Source: CALKHT01 sp964511575
GTDB taxonomy: Bacteria; Planctomycetota; Phycisphaerae; Phycisphaerales; Phycisphaeraceae
Assembly: GCA_964511575.1 (NCBI GenBank)
Contig: CAZEFM010000022.1
Span: 1-43,776, forward strand
DNA length: 43,776 nucleotides
Reading direction: 5' to 3'
Shown: positions 16,750-24,951 of the stretch, one piece after another
Position numbering within the stretch: the first letter of the stretch is position 1
Layout of the letters: every line of letters begins with the position of its first letter
Made by a program: the position numbers and the translations under genes
The notes under the pieces: model-generated
Database searches by the model: none
Seen by the model: the letters and a program-made list of their open reading frames with translations, nothing else
Told to the model about the DNA's origin: nothing

Positions 16750-17935
16750 CCACGCCGACATGCTCGCCACCTTTGATCACCAGCCGCGCACGCGCATCGT
16801 GTTCGGCATCGGCGCTGTCGACACGGTGGGCCAACATGCGCGCGAGCTTCAGGGCACCACCGCGCTGCTCGTGACCGATCCGGGCATCATCGCCACGGGC
16901 CATGCCGACCGCGTGCAGCGTTCGCTTGAAGCGGCCGGCCTGCGAGTGGTACGCTTCGGCGAGGTGCGTGAAAACCCCACCACGCGCGACGTCGCCAACT
17001 GTCTCACGGTGGCGCGAAGCGCGCCCGTCGACCTCATCGTCGGACTCGGTGGCGGCAGCAGCCTCGACACCGCCAAGGGGTGCAACTTCCTCCTGACCAA
17101 CGGCGGCGACATGCGCGACTACTGGGGCGTCGGTAAAGCGACGAAGCCCATGCTCCCGCTCATCGCCATCCCCACCACCGCCGGCACGGGCAGCGAATGC
17201 CAGTCGTTCGCCCTCATCGCCAACGAAACCACGCACCAGAAAATGGCGTGCGGCGACGCCAAGGCCGCGGCCCGCGTGGCGATTCTCGATCCGCAGCTCA
17301 CCGTCACCCAGCCGCGCCACGTCGCCGCCTGCACCGGCATCGATGCGCTGTCGCACGCCGTCGAATCGGCTGTGTGCCGACGCGACAACCCGCTGTCGCG
17401 CATGTATGCGCGGCAGGCGTTCACACTCATCGCCGGCAACTTCGCCCATGCGATGCAGCCCGATACGAACAACGGCCTGGACAGCCGCGGCGCGATGCTG
17501 CTGGGCGCGGCGTTCGCCGGTACCGCCATCGAAAACGCCATGCTCGGCGCCGCCCATTCCGCCGCCAACCCGCTCACCGCTCGCTACAACGTGGTGCACG
17601 GCTGGGCGGTGGGCATCATGCTGCCGCACGTCATCGCCTTCAATGCACAGGATGGCTGCACCGCACGCAAATACGCCGAGCTCGCCTTCGCGGCCGGCCT
17701 CACCAGCGACCGCACCAACATCGCGGCCGGTGTGGCGGCACTGCTGACGCACGTGCGTCATCTGCTCGACATTGCCGGTGCGCCGCGCGATCTGGCGGCG
17801 TGCGGCGTGGAACGCGACGCGATCCCCACCATGGCCGAGGAAGCCGCCGGACAATGGACCGCCCGCTTCAACCCACGCGACATCACCGCCAACGACTTCG
17901 TCCAACTGTATGAAGCAGCCTATAGTGCAACGTGA
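16742..17935 (+). CDS. Iron-type (group III) alcohol dehydrogenase
   Basis: A 397-residue group III alcohol dehydrogenase, interconverting an aldehyde and an alcohol with NAD(P)H. The nucleotide-binding motif is GLGGGSSLDTAKG (101-113), followed by PTTAGTGSE (144-152). The four metal ligands are in place and spaced exactly as in FucO: Asp201 and His205 in TGIDALSHAVES, His272 in AAHSAANPL and His286 in VVHGWAVGIMLPH. Start ATG 16742 overlaps the aldehyde dehydrogenase by eight bases; ATG 16760 is an alternative. The tight coupling to that gene suggests the two act in sequence, from acyl group to aldehyde to alcohol. The stop overlaps the next start as GTGA. Confidence 0.92.
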   Translation: MHDHADMLATFDHQPRTRIVFGIGAVDTVGQHARELQGTTALLVTDPGIIATGHADRVQRSLEAAGLRVVRFGEVRENPTTRDVANCLTVARSAPVDLIVGLGGGSSLDTAKGCNFLLTNGGDMRDYWGVGKATKPMLPLIAIPTTAGTGSECQSFALIANETTHQKMACGDAKAAARVAILDPQLTVTQPRHVAACTGIDALSHAVESAVCRRDNPLSRMYARQAFTLIAGNFAHAMQPDTNNGLDSRGAMLLGAAFAGTAIENAMLGAAHSAANPLTARYNVVHGWAVGIMLPHVIAFNAQDGCTARKYAELAFAAGLTSDRTNIAAGVAALLTHVRHLLDIAGAPRDLAACGVERDAIPTMAEEAAGQWTARFNPRDITANDFVQLYEAAYSAT

Positions 17936-19143
17936 ATAGACAAGCTTCCATCACGATCGTGCTTCTTGTCATCGCCGCCGCCGCGGTGTTCGCTGTGGTT
18001 CTGCTCCGGAACAGCGCAACATCGACTGACGCATCCGCCGCCTCAACCGCTACAAAGCCGCCAGCCGAATCATCGATCGACGATGCCGACTGGACGATCT
18101 ATCGCGGCAACAGCGCATTTCAGGGCGTCGCATCGGGCGAGCTGCCCGACGATCTCACCCTCGCCTGGACCTTCACCACCGCAGGCCCGGTCAAGTCGAG
18201 CGCGGTGACGGGCCACGGCTTGGTCTTCGTCGGGTCGGATGACTACCACGTTTACGCCATCGACCTCGCCAGCGGAGAAGCCGTCTGGAAGTTTGCCACG
18301 CAGGGCCCTGTCGAAGCGCCGCCGCTGCTCGTCGATGACACGCTCTACATCGGGTCATCCGACGGCACGATGTACGCGCTCGACGCCGCCACCGGCAGGG
18401 AACGCTGGCGCTTCGAAACGGGCGACAAGATCATCGGCAGCGCCAACTTTCAGCGCATCATCGATGCCAACGGCCAATCGAAGCTGCACATCATCTTCGG
18501 CAGCTACGACTTTATGCTCTACTGCGTCGATGGCGCGACGGGCGAATCGGTGTGGGAGTACGAGACCGGCGACTTCATTAATGGTGCGCCGGCCATCGAG
18601 CGCAACCGCATCGTGTTCGGCGGGTGCGACATGCGGCTACACATCGTTTCCGCCGATGCCGGTGAAAAGATGGGCGAACTTGATCTTGGCGCGCAGATCG
18701 CCGCGACCGTCGCGCTGGCGCGCGATCACGCCTTCATCGGGCACTACGGCAACGCGTTCGAGTGCATCGACCTCAACAGCCGCGAAGTCACCTGGACCAC
18801 CAACGACCGCTCGTTTCCGATCTTTTCCTCGGCGGCGGTGCTCGACAACGTGGTGATCTTCGGCACGCGCGGCAAACGCGTCATCGCGGCTGACCGAAAC
18901 ACCGGCGAGCATGTGTGGGAGTACAGGTCGCGCGGCCGGGTCGATTCCTCGCCGGTCGTGTGTGGCGACAAGGTGATCGTTGGCGCCAGTGATGGCCGAC
19001 TGCTCGTGCTGGACGTCGCCGACGGCAGTGAACGGTGGTCCTACGACCTGGGCGCCGCCATCACCGCCTCGCCCGCCGTCACCCGGGGCGTCATCATCAT
19101 CGGAAGCGAAGACGGTAACGTGTATGCATTCAAGGGAAAGTGA
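17932..19143 (+). CDS. Membrane-anchored PQQ-repeat propeller protein (BamB-like fold)
   Basis: A 403-residue protein with one N-terminal membrane helix (residues 5-26), a low-complexity Ser/Thr/Ala linker to about 50, then a propeller. Blades carry HVYAIDLASGEAVWKF, MYALDAATGRERWRFETGD, LYCVDGATGESVWEYETGD, VIAADRNTGEHVWEY and LLVLDVADGSERWSYDLG, evenly spaced, as in BamB. It lacks the DWPQWRGPN opening of the other propellers in the window. The start is GTG 17932, overlapping the stop of the alcohol dehydrogenase, so it is probably co-translated with it. Its role is unknown; a scaffold or an electron-transfer partner for the dehydrogenases are possibilities. A repeat-bearing spacer of 150 bases follows. 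Confidence 0.85.
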   Translation: MNRQASITIVLLVIAAAAVFAVVLLRNSATSTDASAASTATKPPAESSIDDADWTIYRGNSAFQGVASGELPDDLTLAWTFTTAGPVKSSAVTGHGLVFVGSDDYHVYAIDLASGEAVWKFATQGPVEAPPLLVDDTLYIGSSDGTMYALDAATGRERWRFETGDKIIGSANFQRIIDANGQSKLHIIFGSYDFMLYCVDGATGESVWEYETGDFINGAPAIERNRIVFGGCDMRLHIVSADAGEKMGELDLGAQIAATVALARDHAFIGHYGNAFECIDLNSREVTWTTNDRSFPIFSSAAVLDNVVIFGTRGKRVIAADRNTGEHVWEYRSRGRVDSSPVVCGDKVIVGASDGRLLVLDVADGSERWSYDLGAAITASPAVTRGVIIIGSEDGNVYAFKGK

Positions 19144-19159
19144 GTTGAGCGGCGGACCA

Positions 19160-19260
19160 ACGCGGATGACAGGCATAAACAGCGCTGAATGGTTGGCGAT
19201 GGTTGCGTCCGGTGGACCACTCATGAGCGTACATCGGCGTACATCCGTGTTCATCGGCGG
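19160..19260. repeat. CGGATG-type repeat element
   Basis: The left part has GACCAACGCGGATGACAGGCA (around 19155-19175), resembling the ends of the element at 34471-34733. The right part has CGTACATCCGTGTTCATCGGC in inverted orientation (19239-19258), giving CGATGAACACGGATG on the other strand. No gene lies inside. It interrupts the co-oriented cluster between the propeller and radical SAM genes. Confidence 0.4.
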
Positions 19261-19293
19261 CGAAACGTGTCTTACCGCGGCTGGAAGGAGTGA

Positions 19294-20631
19294 ATGGTGA
19301 GCGAATCGAAACTGCCGGTCCTGCAGCAGGAAGAGCAAACAACGGTGGGCAACTACTTCGTTGCCAACTATCCGCCGTTCTCGTTCTGGACGCCCGAGCA
19401 GCGTGACGAGGCGATCGGCGTGCTGGACCGCGCCCCGAACCCCAACACCCCGCTGGGGCTTTACATCCACATTCCCTTCTGCCGCAAGCGTTGCCACTTC
19501 TGTTATTTTCGTGTTTACACGGACCGCAACGCCGCGGAGATTCGCCGCTATCTCGATGCCGTGATCGCCGAGGTCGGCATGTACGCCGAGCGTGCCTTCA
19601 TCGCCGGCCGCAAACCACAGTTCATCTACTTCGGCGGTGGCACGCCCTCCTACCTTTCCGCTCAGCAGCTCACCTATCTCACGGATGAACTGAAGAAGAA
19701 GCTCGCCTGGGACGCCACCCGCGAAGTCACCTTCGAATGCGAACCCGGCACGCTGCAGGAGCACAAGCTGCAGGCGATCCACGACTTTGGTGTGACGCGG
19801 CTGAGCCTGGGCGTCGAACACTTCGACGAACACATCCTCAAAGTCAACAACCGTGCCCACGGCGGCAAGGAGATCCATCGCGCCTACGACTGGGCGCGCA
19901 AGATCGGATTCGACCAGATCAACATCGACCTGATCGCGGGCATGATGGACGAAACACCCGCCAAATGGGAGGCGTGCGTCGCCAAAGCCATCGAGCTTTC
20001 GCCTGAGTGCATTACCATCTACCAGATGGAGGTGCCCTACAACACCACGATCTATCAGCAGATGAAAGCTGAGGGGAAAGTGACCGCGCCCGTGGCGGAC
20101 TGGCAGACGAAGCGCCGCTGGGTGAAGCAGGCCTTTGAGCAGCTCGAAGCGGCCGGCTACACCGTGGGCAGCGCCTACACCGCGGTGAAAGACCCGAACC
20201 GCACGAAGTTCGTCTACCGCGATGCCCTGTGGCGCGGTGCGGACATGCTCGGCGTCGGCGTCTCCAGCTTCGGCCACATCAACGGCGTGCACATGCAGAA
20301 CCAGCATAACATCGGCCCCTACATCGAGGAGGTCGAAGCCAACCGCCTGCCCATCTACCGCGCCATGCGCATGACCCGCGAGGAACAGCTCGTGCGCGAG
20401 TTCATCCTGCAGATGAAGCTGGGCAAAGTGGAACGCGCACCGTTCACCGAGAAATTCGGCATCGACCCGTTCATCATGTTCGCCGATCAACTGCGCGAGC
20501 TGGAAAGCCACGGCCACATCGAGCTGACCGACGTCGATCTGACGTTCAGCCGGGACGGCCTGCTGCAGGTGGATCGTCTGCTGTGGTCGTTCTTTTTGCC
20601 CGAGCATCGTCAGGCGAGTCGGTACGCCTGA
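19294..20631 (+). CDS. HemN/HemW-like radical SAM protein
   Basis: A 445-residue radical SAM enzyme of the oxygen-independent coproporphyrinogen III oxidase family. The iron-sulfur motif CRKRCHFC gives Cys63, Cys67 and Cys70, preceded by LYIHIPF and followed by YF, the HemN/HemW arrangement. FGGGTPSYLS (113-122) is the SAM-binding GGE-like block, and a C-terminal HemN-like domain extends to the end. The family includes true heme enzymes, the heme chaperone HemW and enzymes recruited to other pathways. No other heme gene is present, and it sits among aromatic/lipid-type genes, so a recruited role is likely. AAGGAG at 19285-19290 lies 3 bases before ATG 19294 and 6 before GTG 19297, so the GTG may be the real start. 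Confidence 0.85.
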   Translation: MVSESKLPVLQQEEQTTVGNYFVANYPPFSFWTPEQRDEAIGVLDRAPNPNTPLGLYIHIPFCRKRCHFCYFRVYTDRNAAEIRRYLDAVIAEVGMYAERAFIAGRKPQFIYFGGGTPSYLSAQQLTYLTDELKKKLAWDATREVTFECEPGTLQEHKLQAIHDFGVTRLSLGVEHFDEHILKVNNRAHGGKEIHRAYDWARKIGFDQINIDLIAGMMDETPAKWEACVAKAIELSPECITIYQMEVPYNTTIYQQMKAEGKVTAPVADWQTKRRWVKQAFEQLEAAGYTVGSAYTAVKDPNRTKFVYRDALWRGADMLGVGVSSFGHINGVHMQNQHNIGPYIEEVEANRLPIYRAMRMTREEQLVREFILQMKLGKVERAPFTEKFGIDPFIMFADQLRELESHGHIELTDVDLTFSRDGLLQVDRLLWSFFLPEHRQASRYA

Positions 20632-20672
20632 CGCGTTGCACCGGGGTGTTTGTCGCCCTGCTTTTCGGAGCC

Positions 20673-21245
20673 ATGCACGTGAATCGCAGTTCGTCCCACG
20701 CCCGGCTCACCGCCCCGCACGAAGCGCTGTGCGCAGCGCTCGGCGTCACGTTGCCGCCCCTCGGCATCCTGCCGGGTCCGGACGTGCCGCAGCCGTATCG
20801 CGACCTGCTCGTGCACGACAACGACATGACGCCGACGCTCGAAGCGTTTCACGCCTGCAACCTGTCGCTGCACGTCATGCGTAAGCAGTGCGAGGATGAC
20901 ACGCTCATGCGACAGGTGCTGCTCATGAGCGACCGCACGAACAAACCCGTCGCCATCGGCGTGATCCGCATCTTTCTGGATTCCTTCGACGACGCGACGC
21001 GCGACCTGATCCTGGCGTGCCGTAAACCGCTGGGCGGCATTCTCGCATCGCAGCGCATCGCCCACTTCAGTCAACCCCGCCAGTTCTTCGCCGCACCGCC
21101 CGATCCGATGTTCACCTCCGCGTTGCAGCTCGATGCGCCGCCGCCAACGCTGTACGGGCGCTACAACGAATTGTTCCACGAACCCAAAAGTCGCCTGGCG
21201 CAGGTGATTGAGATCCTCGCCCCCGTTGCTGGAGAACAGACTTGA
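20673..21245 (+). CDS. Chorismate lyase-like protein
   Basis: A 190-residue protein of the chorismate-pyruvate lyase fold (UbiC/DUF98/Rv2949c type), which would release pyruvate from chorismate to give 4-hydroxybenzoate. Matching marks: DLLVHDNDMTPTLEAF (44-59), MRQVLLMSDRTNKPVAIG (79-96) with Arg80 in the place of the substrate Arg76 of E. coli UbiC, ACRKPLGGIL (115-124) for the conserved PLG loop, YGRYNELF (161-168), and QVIEILAP (177-184) with Glu180 at the position of catalytic Glu155. Similarity is at motif level. Start ATG 20673 lies 41 bases after the radical SAM stop. The next gene overlaps its stop, so it should be translated together with the flavin enzyme. Confidence 0.7.
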   Translation: MHVNRSSSHARLTAPHEALCAALGVTLPPLGILPGPDVPQPYRDLLVHDNDMTPTLEAFHACNLSLHVMRKQCEDDTLMRQVLLMSDRTNKPVAIGVIRIFLDSFDDATRDLILACRKPLGGILASQRIAHFSQPRQFFAAPPDPMFTSALQLDAPPPTLYGRYNELFHEPKSRLAQVIEILAPVAGEQT

Positions 21246-22510
21246 CCGCCAATAGCTTCGAACGTGAATACGATGTGATCATCATCGGGGGCGGCCCCGC
21301 CGGATCCACCGCCGCAACGGTGCTCGCGCAGCACGGCCGACGCGTGATCGTGCTGGAAAAGGACGCCTTTCCCCGCTACCACATCGGCGAATCCCTGCTG
21401 CCTTACTGCTACTTCCCCCTGAAGCGCATCGGCATGGTCGACCGCCTCAACGAGTGCGGCTTCGTCAAGAAATGGTCCGCTCAGTTCGTCAATGTCGATG
21501 GCGAACAGTCCGTGCCCTTCTACTTTTTCAAGCACTTCGACCATCCCGCCGCGCAAACGTGGCAGGTCACCCGCAGCAAGTTCGACAAGATGCTGCTCGA
21601 CAACGCCCGCGATCACGGCGCAACCGTCGTGGAAGGCGCGGCCGTGACGCAACTGCTCGTCGAGAACGACACCGTGGTGGGCGTGGAAGTCGCGGAACCG
21701 GCGGGTGGCAGACGACAACTGCGCGCGCCGATGACCATCGATGCCAGCGGTCGCAACGCTGTTTCCATCAACCAGTTCCGCTGGCGCGTGCGTGATCCTT
21801 ACCTCGACAAGATGGCGATCTGGTCTTACTACCGCGGCGCCAAACGTGATGCGGGCAAGGACGGCGGCGCAACCACCGTCGCCTATGTCCCCTTCAAGGG
21901 CTGGTTCTGGTACATCCCGCTCGAAAACGACATCACCAGCGTCGGCATCGTCGCGGAGAAGGAATACCTTTTCGCCAAAAGCAAGGATCCGGCGGAAATC
22001 TACGCGCAGCAGATCCCCGTCAACCGCTGGATCGCGGACCACGTCGCCGTCGGCGAACGGTTCGGCAAAGTGTATACCACTGGCGAGTATTCCTATCGCT
22101 CCCGCCACTGCGCCACGGACGGTTTGGTGCTCATCGGCGACGCCTTCGCGTTTCTCGACCCGGTGTTTTCCTCAGGCGTGTTCATCGCGTTGAAAAGTGG
22201 GGAAATCGCGGCCGACATCGTGCACGCCGCACTGACCGATCAGGACGTTTCCGCTTCCCGTTTCACGGAATATGCGGAAGAGATGTGCCGCGGCATCGAA
22301 GCGATGCGAAAACTCGTCTACGCGTTCTATGATGAAGCGTTCAGCTTCGGACAGTTCCTGCGGGCCCATCCGGAGTTTCGCGGTGACATCACCGACTGTC
22401 TGATCGGCAACCTGTTCAAGGACTTCGATCCCTTGTATGCCGCCGTCGCCGAGTTTGCCCAGGTTCCCCCGCCGCTGCCTCACGGTCGGCCTCAGGTCTG
22501 TGTGAAATGA
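21242..22510 (+). CDS. Flavin halogenase-like FAD oxidoreductase
   Basis: A 422-residue FAD protein. GGGPAGST (16-23) binds FAD; FPRYHIGESLLP (43-54) is the hallmark of the flavin-dependent halogenase/oxidoreductase group; VKKW (75-78) may hold the halogenase active-site lysine (Lys76 or Lys77); GWFWYIP (220-226) fits the WxWxIP halogenase motif; GLVLIGDAFAFLDPVFSSG (294-312) is the second FAD motif. This set is shared with halogenases for phenols, pyrroles and carrier-bound substrates, and also with some non-halogenating enzymes in flexirubin-type clusters, so halogenation is not certain. It sits directly after the chorismate lyase-like gene. The start is TTG 21242 overlapping that stop; the next gene overlaps its end as ATGA. 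Confidence 0.8.
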   Translation: MTANSFEREYDVIIIGGGPAGSTAATVLAQHGRRVIVLEKDAFPRYHIGESLLPYCYFPLKRIGMVDRLNECGFVKKWSAQFVNVDGEQSVPFYFFKHFDHPAAQTWQVTRSKFDKMLLDNARDHGATVVEGAAVTQLLVENDTVVGVEVAEPAGGRRQLRAPMTIDASGRNAVSINQFRWRVRDPYLDKMAIWSYYRGAKRDAGKDGGATTVAYVPFKGWFWYIPLENDITSVGIVAEKEYLFAKSKDPAEIYAQQIPVNRWIADHVAVGERFGKVYTTGEYSYRSRHCATDGLVLIGDAFAFLDPVFSSGVFIALKSGEIAADIVHAALTDQDVSASRFTEYAEEMCRGIEAMRKLVYAFYDEAFSFGQFLRAHPEFRGDITDCLIGNLFKDFDPLYAAVAEFAQVPPPLPHGRPQVCVK

Positions 22511-23832
22511 GAATCGTTTCGCTCACGCCCGGCACCGGCAGCTTTCATTGCGGCAGTTGTCTGCGCGACGAAGCGCTGGTGCGCGCCCTGCGCGCCATGG
22601 GGCACGACGCCACCATGGTGCCCATGTACCTGCCGCTCGTCCTGGACGACCCGGGCGACGGCACGATCGAACCGGTGCGCTTCGGCGGCGTGAACGTCTA
22701 TCTGCAGCAGAAATCCGCCCTCTTTCGCCACGCGCCCCGCTGGATCGACCGCATCTTCGACAGCAACTGGATCCTGCGCTTCGCCGCCAAACGCGCGGGC
22801 ATGACCCGACCGGCCGACCTGTACGAGTTGACCATCTCCATGCTCTTCGGCGAAGAGGGCAAACAGCGCAAGGAGATCGAAAAACTCATCGACTATCTCG
22901 AAGCGCACGATCGGCCGGACGTCGTCTGCCTGTCCAACGGCCTGCTGGTGGGTTTGGCGCGGCGGATCAAACAGCGACTGGGCGTGCCGGTCATCTGCAC
23001 GCTGCAGGGCGAGGACGCGTTTCTCGATTCGCTGCCCCATCCGCACAGCGCCCGCGCCTGGGCGACGCTTGCCGACCGCGCCGCCGATATCGACATGTTC
23101 ATCGCCATCAGCCAGTACTATCGCAACCAGATGCAGAAGCGGCTGGCGCTTCCCGACGGTCGCATTCAGGTGGTGTACAACGGCATCGTGACGGACCATT
23201 TCGCCCCCGCCGCGGAACCGCCCCCCACCCCCACCGTCGGGTTCCTGGCGCGGATGAACTACGCCAAGGGATTGCACGCGCTGGTGGAAGCGTTCATCCT
23301 GCTGCGTCGTTCCGGTGAGGTGAACGATGTGCGATTGAAGGTGGCGGGCGCGGTGACGCCGACGGATGAAGCGTACCTGCGTCGCCTTCAGCAGAAGCTC
23401 ACCGAGTTCGAATTGAACGATGCCGTCGAGTTCCACCCCAACATTACGCGCGATGCCAAACGCGCTTTCCTGCAATCGCTTTCCGTGCTGAGCGTGCCGG
23501 CGAGTTACGGCGAAGCGTTCGGGCTGTACGTGCTGGAGGCGCTGGCGTCCGGTGTGCCCGTCGTGCAGCCGCGCAGCGGTGCGTTTCCCGAGTTGTTGGA
23601 GCAGACCGGCGGGGGTATGCTCGTCGATGCCGATGACCCGCAGGCGCTTTCCGACGGCATCGAGACGCTGCTGAAGGATCCCGATCACGCTCGGACCCTG
23701 GGCGACAAGGGGCGGCAGGCCGTGCTGGAAAAGTTCACCGCCACACGCATGGCCGAAGACTTCCTGCAGGTCTGCGAAATGACACTGAAACAGCAACGGC
23801 TGATCGCCCAAACCGCCGAGCAGGACGGCTGA
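22507..23832 (+). CDS. Glycosyltransferase, GT4 type (GT-B fold)
   Basis: A 441-residue GT-B glycosyltransferase. The N-terminal acceptor half opens MRIVSLTPGTGSFHCGSCLR, with a small glycine/cysteine-rich loop. The donor half starts near VGFLARMNYAKGLHAL (244-259) and carries the retaining E-x7-E motif, Glu336 and Glu344, in YGEAFGLYVLEALASG. It would transfer a sugar from a nucleotide sugar; donor and acceptor are unknown. The gene overlaps the flavin enzyme by four bases, which suggests that the product of the cluster, or an intermediate, is glycosylated. A gap of about 90 bases separates it from the thioesterase gene. Confidence 0.92.
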   Translation: MRIVSLTPGTGSFHCGSCLRDEALVRALRAMGHDATMVPMYLPLVLDDPGDGTIEPVRFGGVNVYLQQKSALFRHAPRWIDRIFDSNWILRFAAKRAGMTRPADLYELTISMLFGEEGKQRKEIEKLIDYLEAHDRPDVVCLSNGLLVGLARRIKQRLGVPVICTLQGEDAFLDSLPHPHSARAWATLADRAADIDMFIAISQYYRNQMQKRLALPDGRIQVVYNGIVTDHFAPAAEPPPTPTVGFLARMNYAKGLHALVEAFILLRRSGEVNDVRLKVAGAVTPTDEAYLRRLQQKLTEFELNDAVEFHPNITRDAKRAFLQSLSVLSVPASYGEAFGLYVLEALASGVPVVQPRSGAFPELLEQTGGGMLVDADDPQALSDGIETLLKDPDHARTLGDKGRQAVLEKFTATRMAEDFLQVCEMTLKQQRLIAQTAEQDG

Positions 23833-23921
23833 GGGTCGCATGCCGCGGACCAGGGTGTGCGAAATCACGCGTGAACCACTGCAGCAGCCACCTGCACGCA
23901 TCTGCGGCTAAACTACACACC

Positions 23922-24353
23922 ATGGCGCAGACGTTCACCTACACCCGACGCGTGGAGTTCGCCGACACCGATGCGGCAGGCCTCATGCACTTTTCCAACT
24001 TCTTCCGCTTCATGGAGTCCGCCGAGCACGCCTTCCTGCGATCGCTGGGCCACACCGTGCATCAACTGGACGACGATGGGCACATCGGTTTTGTCCGCGT
24101 TCACGCCGAATGCGATTACCGTCGCCCGCTGCGCTTCGAGGACGAAGTCGACATCACGCTTACCGTGCGCGATGTCAACACCAAATCGATCGTTTACGAT
24201 TTTGCCTTCCGACCACACAACGCACCGGCCGATGCGGAAGCGCTCGCCACCGGCTCGCTCACCGTGGTCTGCGTTTACAAGGACAACCGCACGCAGCAGG
24301 TGCGTGCCATCGACATTCCCGCGCCGCTTGCTGCTCAATTGAAAGGGGCATGA
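23922..24353 (+). CDS. 4HBT-type acyl-CoA thioesterase
   Basis: A 143-residue hotdog-fold thioesterase. VEFADTDAAGLMHFSNFFRF (11-30) is the catalytic block, with Asp17 at the same residue number as the catalytic aspartate of the 4-hydroxybenzoyl-CoA thioesterase of Pseudomonas CBS3; total length and the closing RAIDIPAPL also fit. YbgC-type general thioesterases share much of this, so the substrate is uncertain. Its presence beside a chorismate lyase-like gene makes an aromatic acyl substrate plausible. ATG 23922 gives the standard family length; a GTG at 23871 would add 17 residues that do not belong to the fold. The next gene begins four bases or 31 bases downstream depending on its start. 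Confidence 0.87.
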   Translation: MAQTFTYTRRVEFADTDAAGLMHFSNFFRFMESAEHAFLRSLGHTVHQLDDDGHIGFVRVHAECDYRRPLRFEDEVDITLTVRDVNTKSIVYDFAFRPHNAPADAEALATGSLTVVCVYKDNRTQQVRAIDIPAPLAAQLKGA

Positions 24354-24357
24354 ACCC

Positions 24358-24951
24358 GTGCCACCGGAAAGTCACAACGCTTCGATGACCTGGCTTCTTT
24401 TCGCGCTCATGACCGTCGCCTGCTGGGGCGTGTACGGCATCTTCCTGCACACCGGACAGCAGGCCATCACCCCCGCGGGCTCCGGCCCCGACCCGAACGC
24501 CCGCTACAAGGCGTTCCTCTTCGTCGGCATCGCCTACTTCCTCGTGGCGGTGCTCGCACCGCTGGCGATTCTCGTCCTGCGCGGCGCGGACTGGCACTTC
24601 GCTGGCAAGGGCATGGCCTGGTCGCTCATCGCCGGCATCGTCGGCGCGATCGGCGCGTTCGGCGTTTTGCTGGCGTTCGGCGCCAAAGGCAGCCCCGCCG
24701 CCGTCATGTCCATCATCTTCGCCGGCGCGCCCATCGTGAACGCCATCGTCGCGATCTGTCTGCATCCACCGGCTGGCGGTTTCTCCGCGATTCGCTGGCA
24801 GTTTCTCGCCGGCATCGTGCTCGCCGCTGCCGGTGGCTGCCTCGTCACGCTCTACAAACCACCCCCCGCGCCGCCGCACAAGCAGGCCGCATCCATCGTC
24901 ACCCCCGCAGCGCATGCCACAGACGACAACCCCACCGACAGGAAACCATGA
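24358..24951 (+). CDS. Small multi-pass membrane protein, EamA/DMT-like
   Basis: An integral membrane protein of 197 residues from GTG 24358 or 188 from ATG 24385. About five hydrophobic helices are visible: near the N terminus (TWLLFALMTVACWGVYGIF), YFLVAVLAPLAILVL, WSLIAGIVGAIGAFGVLLAF, AVMSIIFAGAPIVNAIVAI and FLAGIVLAAAGGCLVTLY. The block AKGSPAAVMSIIFAGAP resembles half of a drug/metabolite transporter (EamA). Being half-size, it would need to dimerise if it is a transporter. The C-terminal tail is Pro/Ala-rich and cytoplasmic. It overlaps the PaaK-like gene by four bases, so it could move a precursor or product of the cluster, but that is inference from position alone. Confidence 0.7.
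   Translation: MPPESHNASMTWLLFALMTVACWGVYGIFLHTGQQAITPAGSGPDPNARYKAFLFVGIAYFLVAVLAPLAILVLRGADWHFAGKGMAWSLIAGIVGAIGAFGVLLAFGAKGSPAAVMSIIFAGAPIVNAIVAICLHPPAGGFSAIRWQFLAGIVLAAAGGCLVTLYKPPPAPPHKQAASIVTPAAHATDDNPTDRKP

Noticed and set aside
18637..20607. Very long open frame on the minus strand (656 codons)
   Set aside because: It is antisense to a propeller gene and a radical SAM gene with full motifs. Its translation is rich in His, Arg and Val with no domain, a known effect of high third-position GC. The same holds for the minus-strand frames at 8435-10015, 12154-13323 and 28095-29789.
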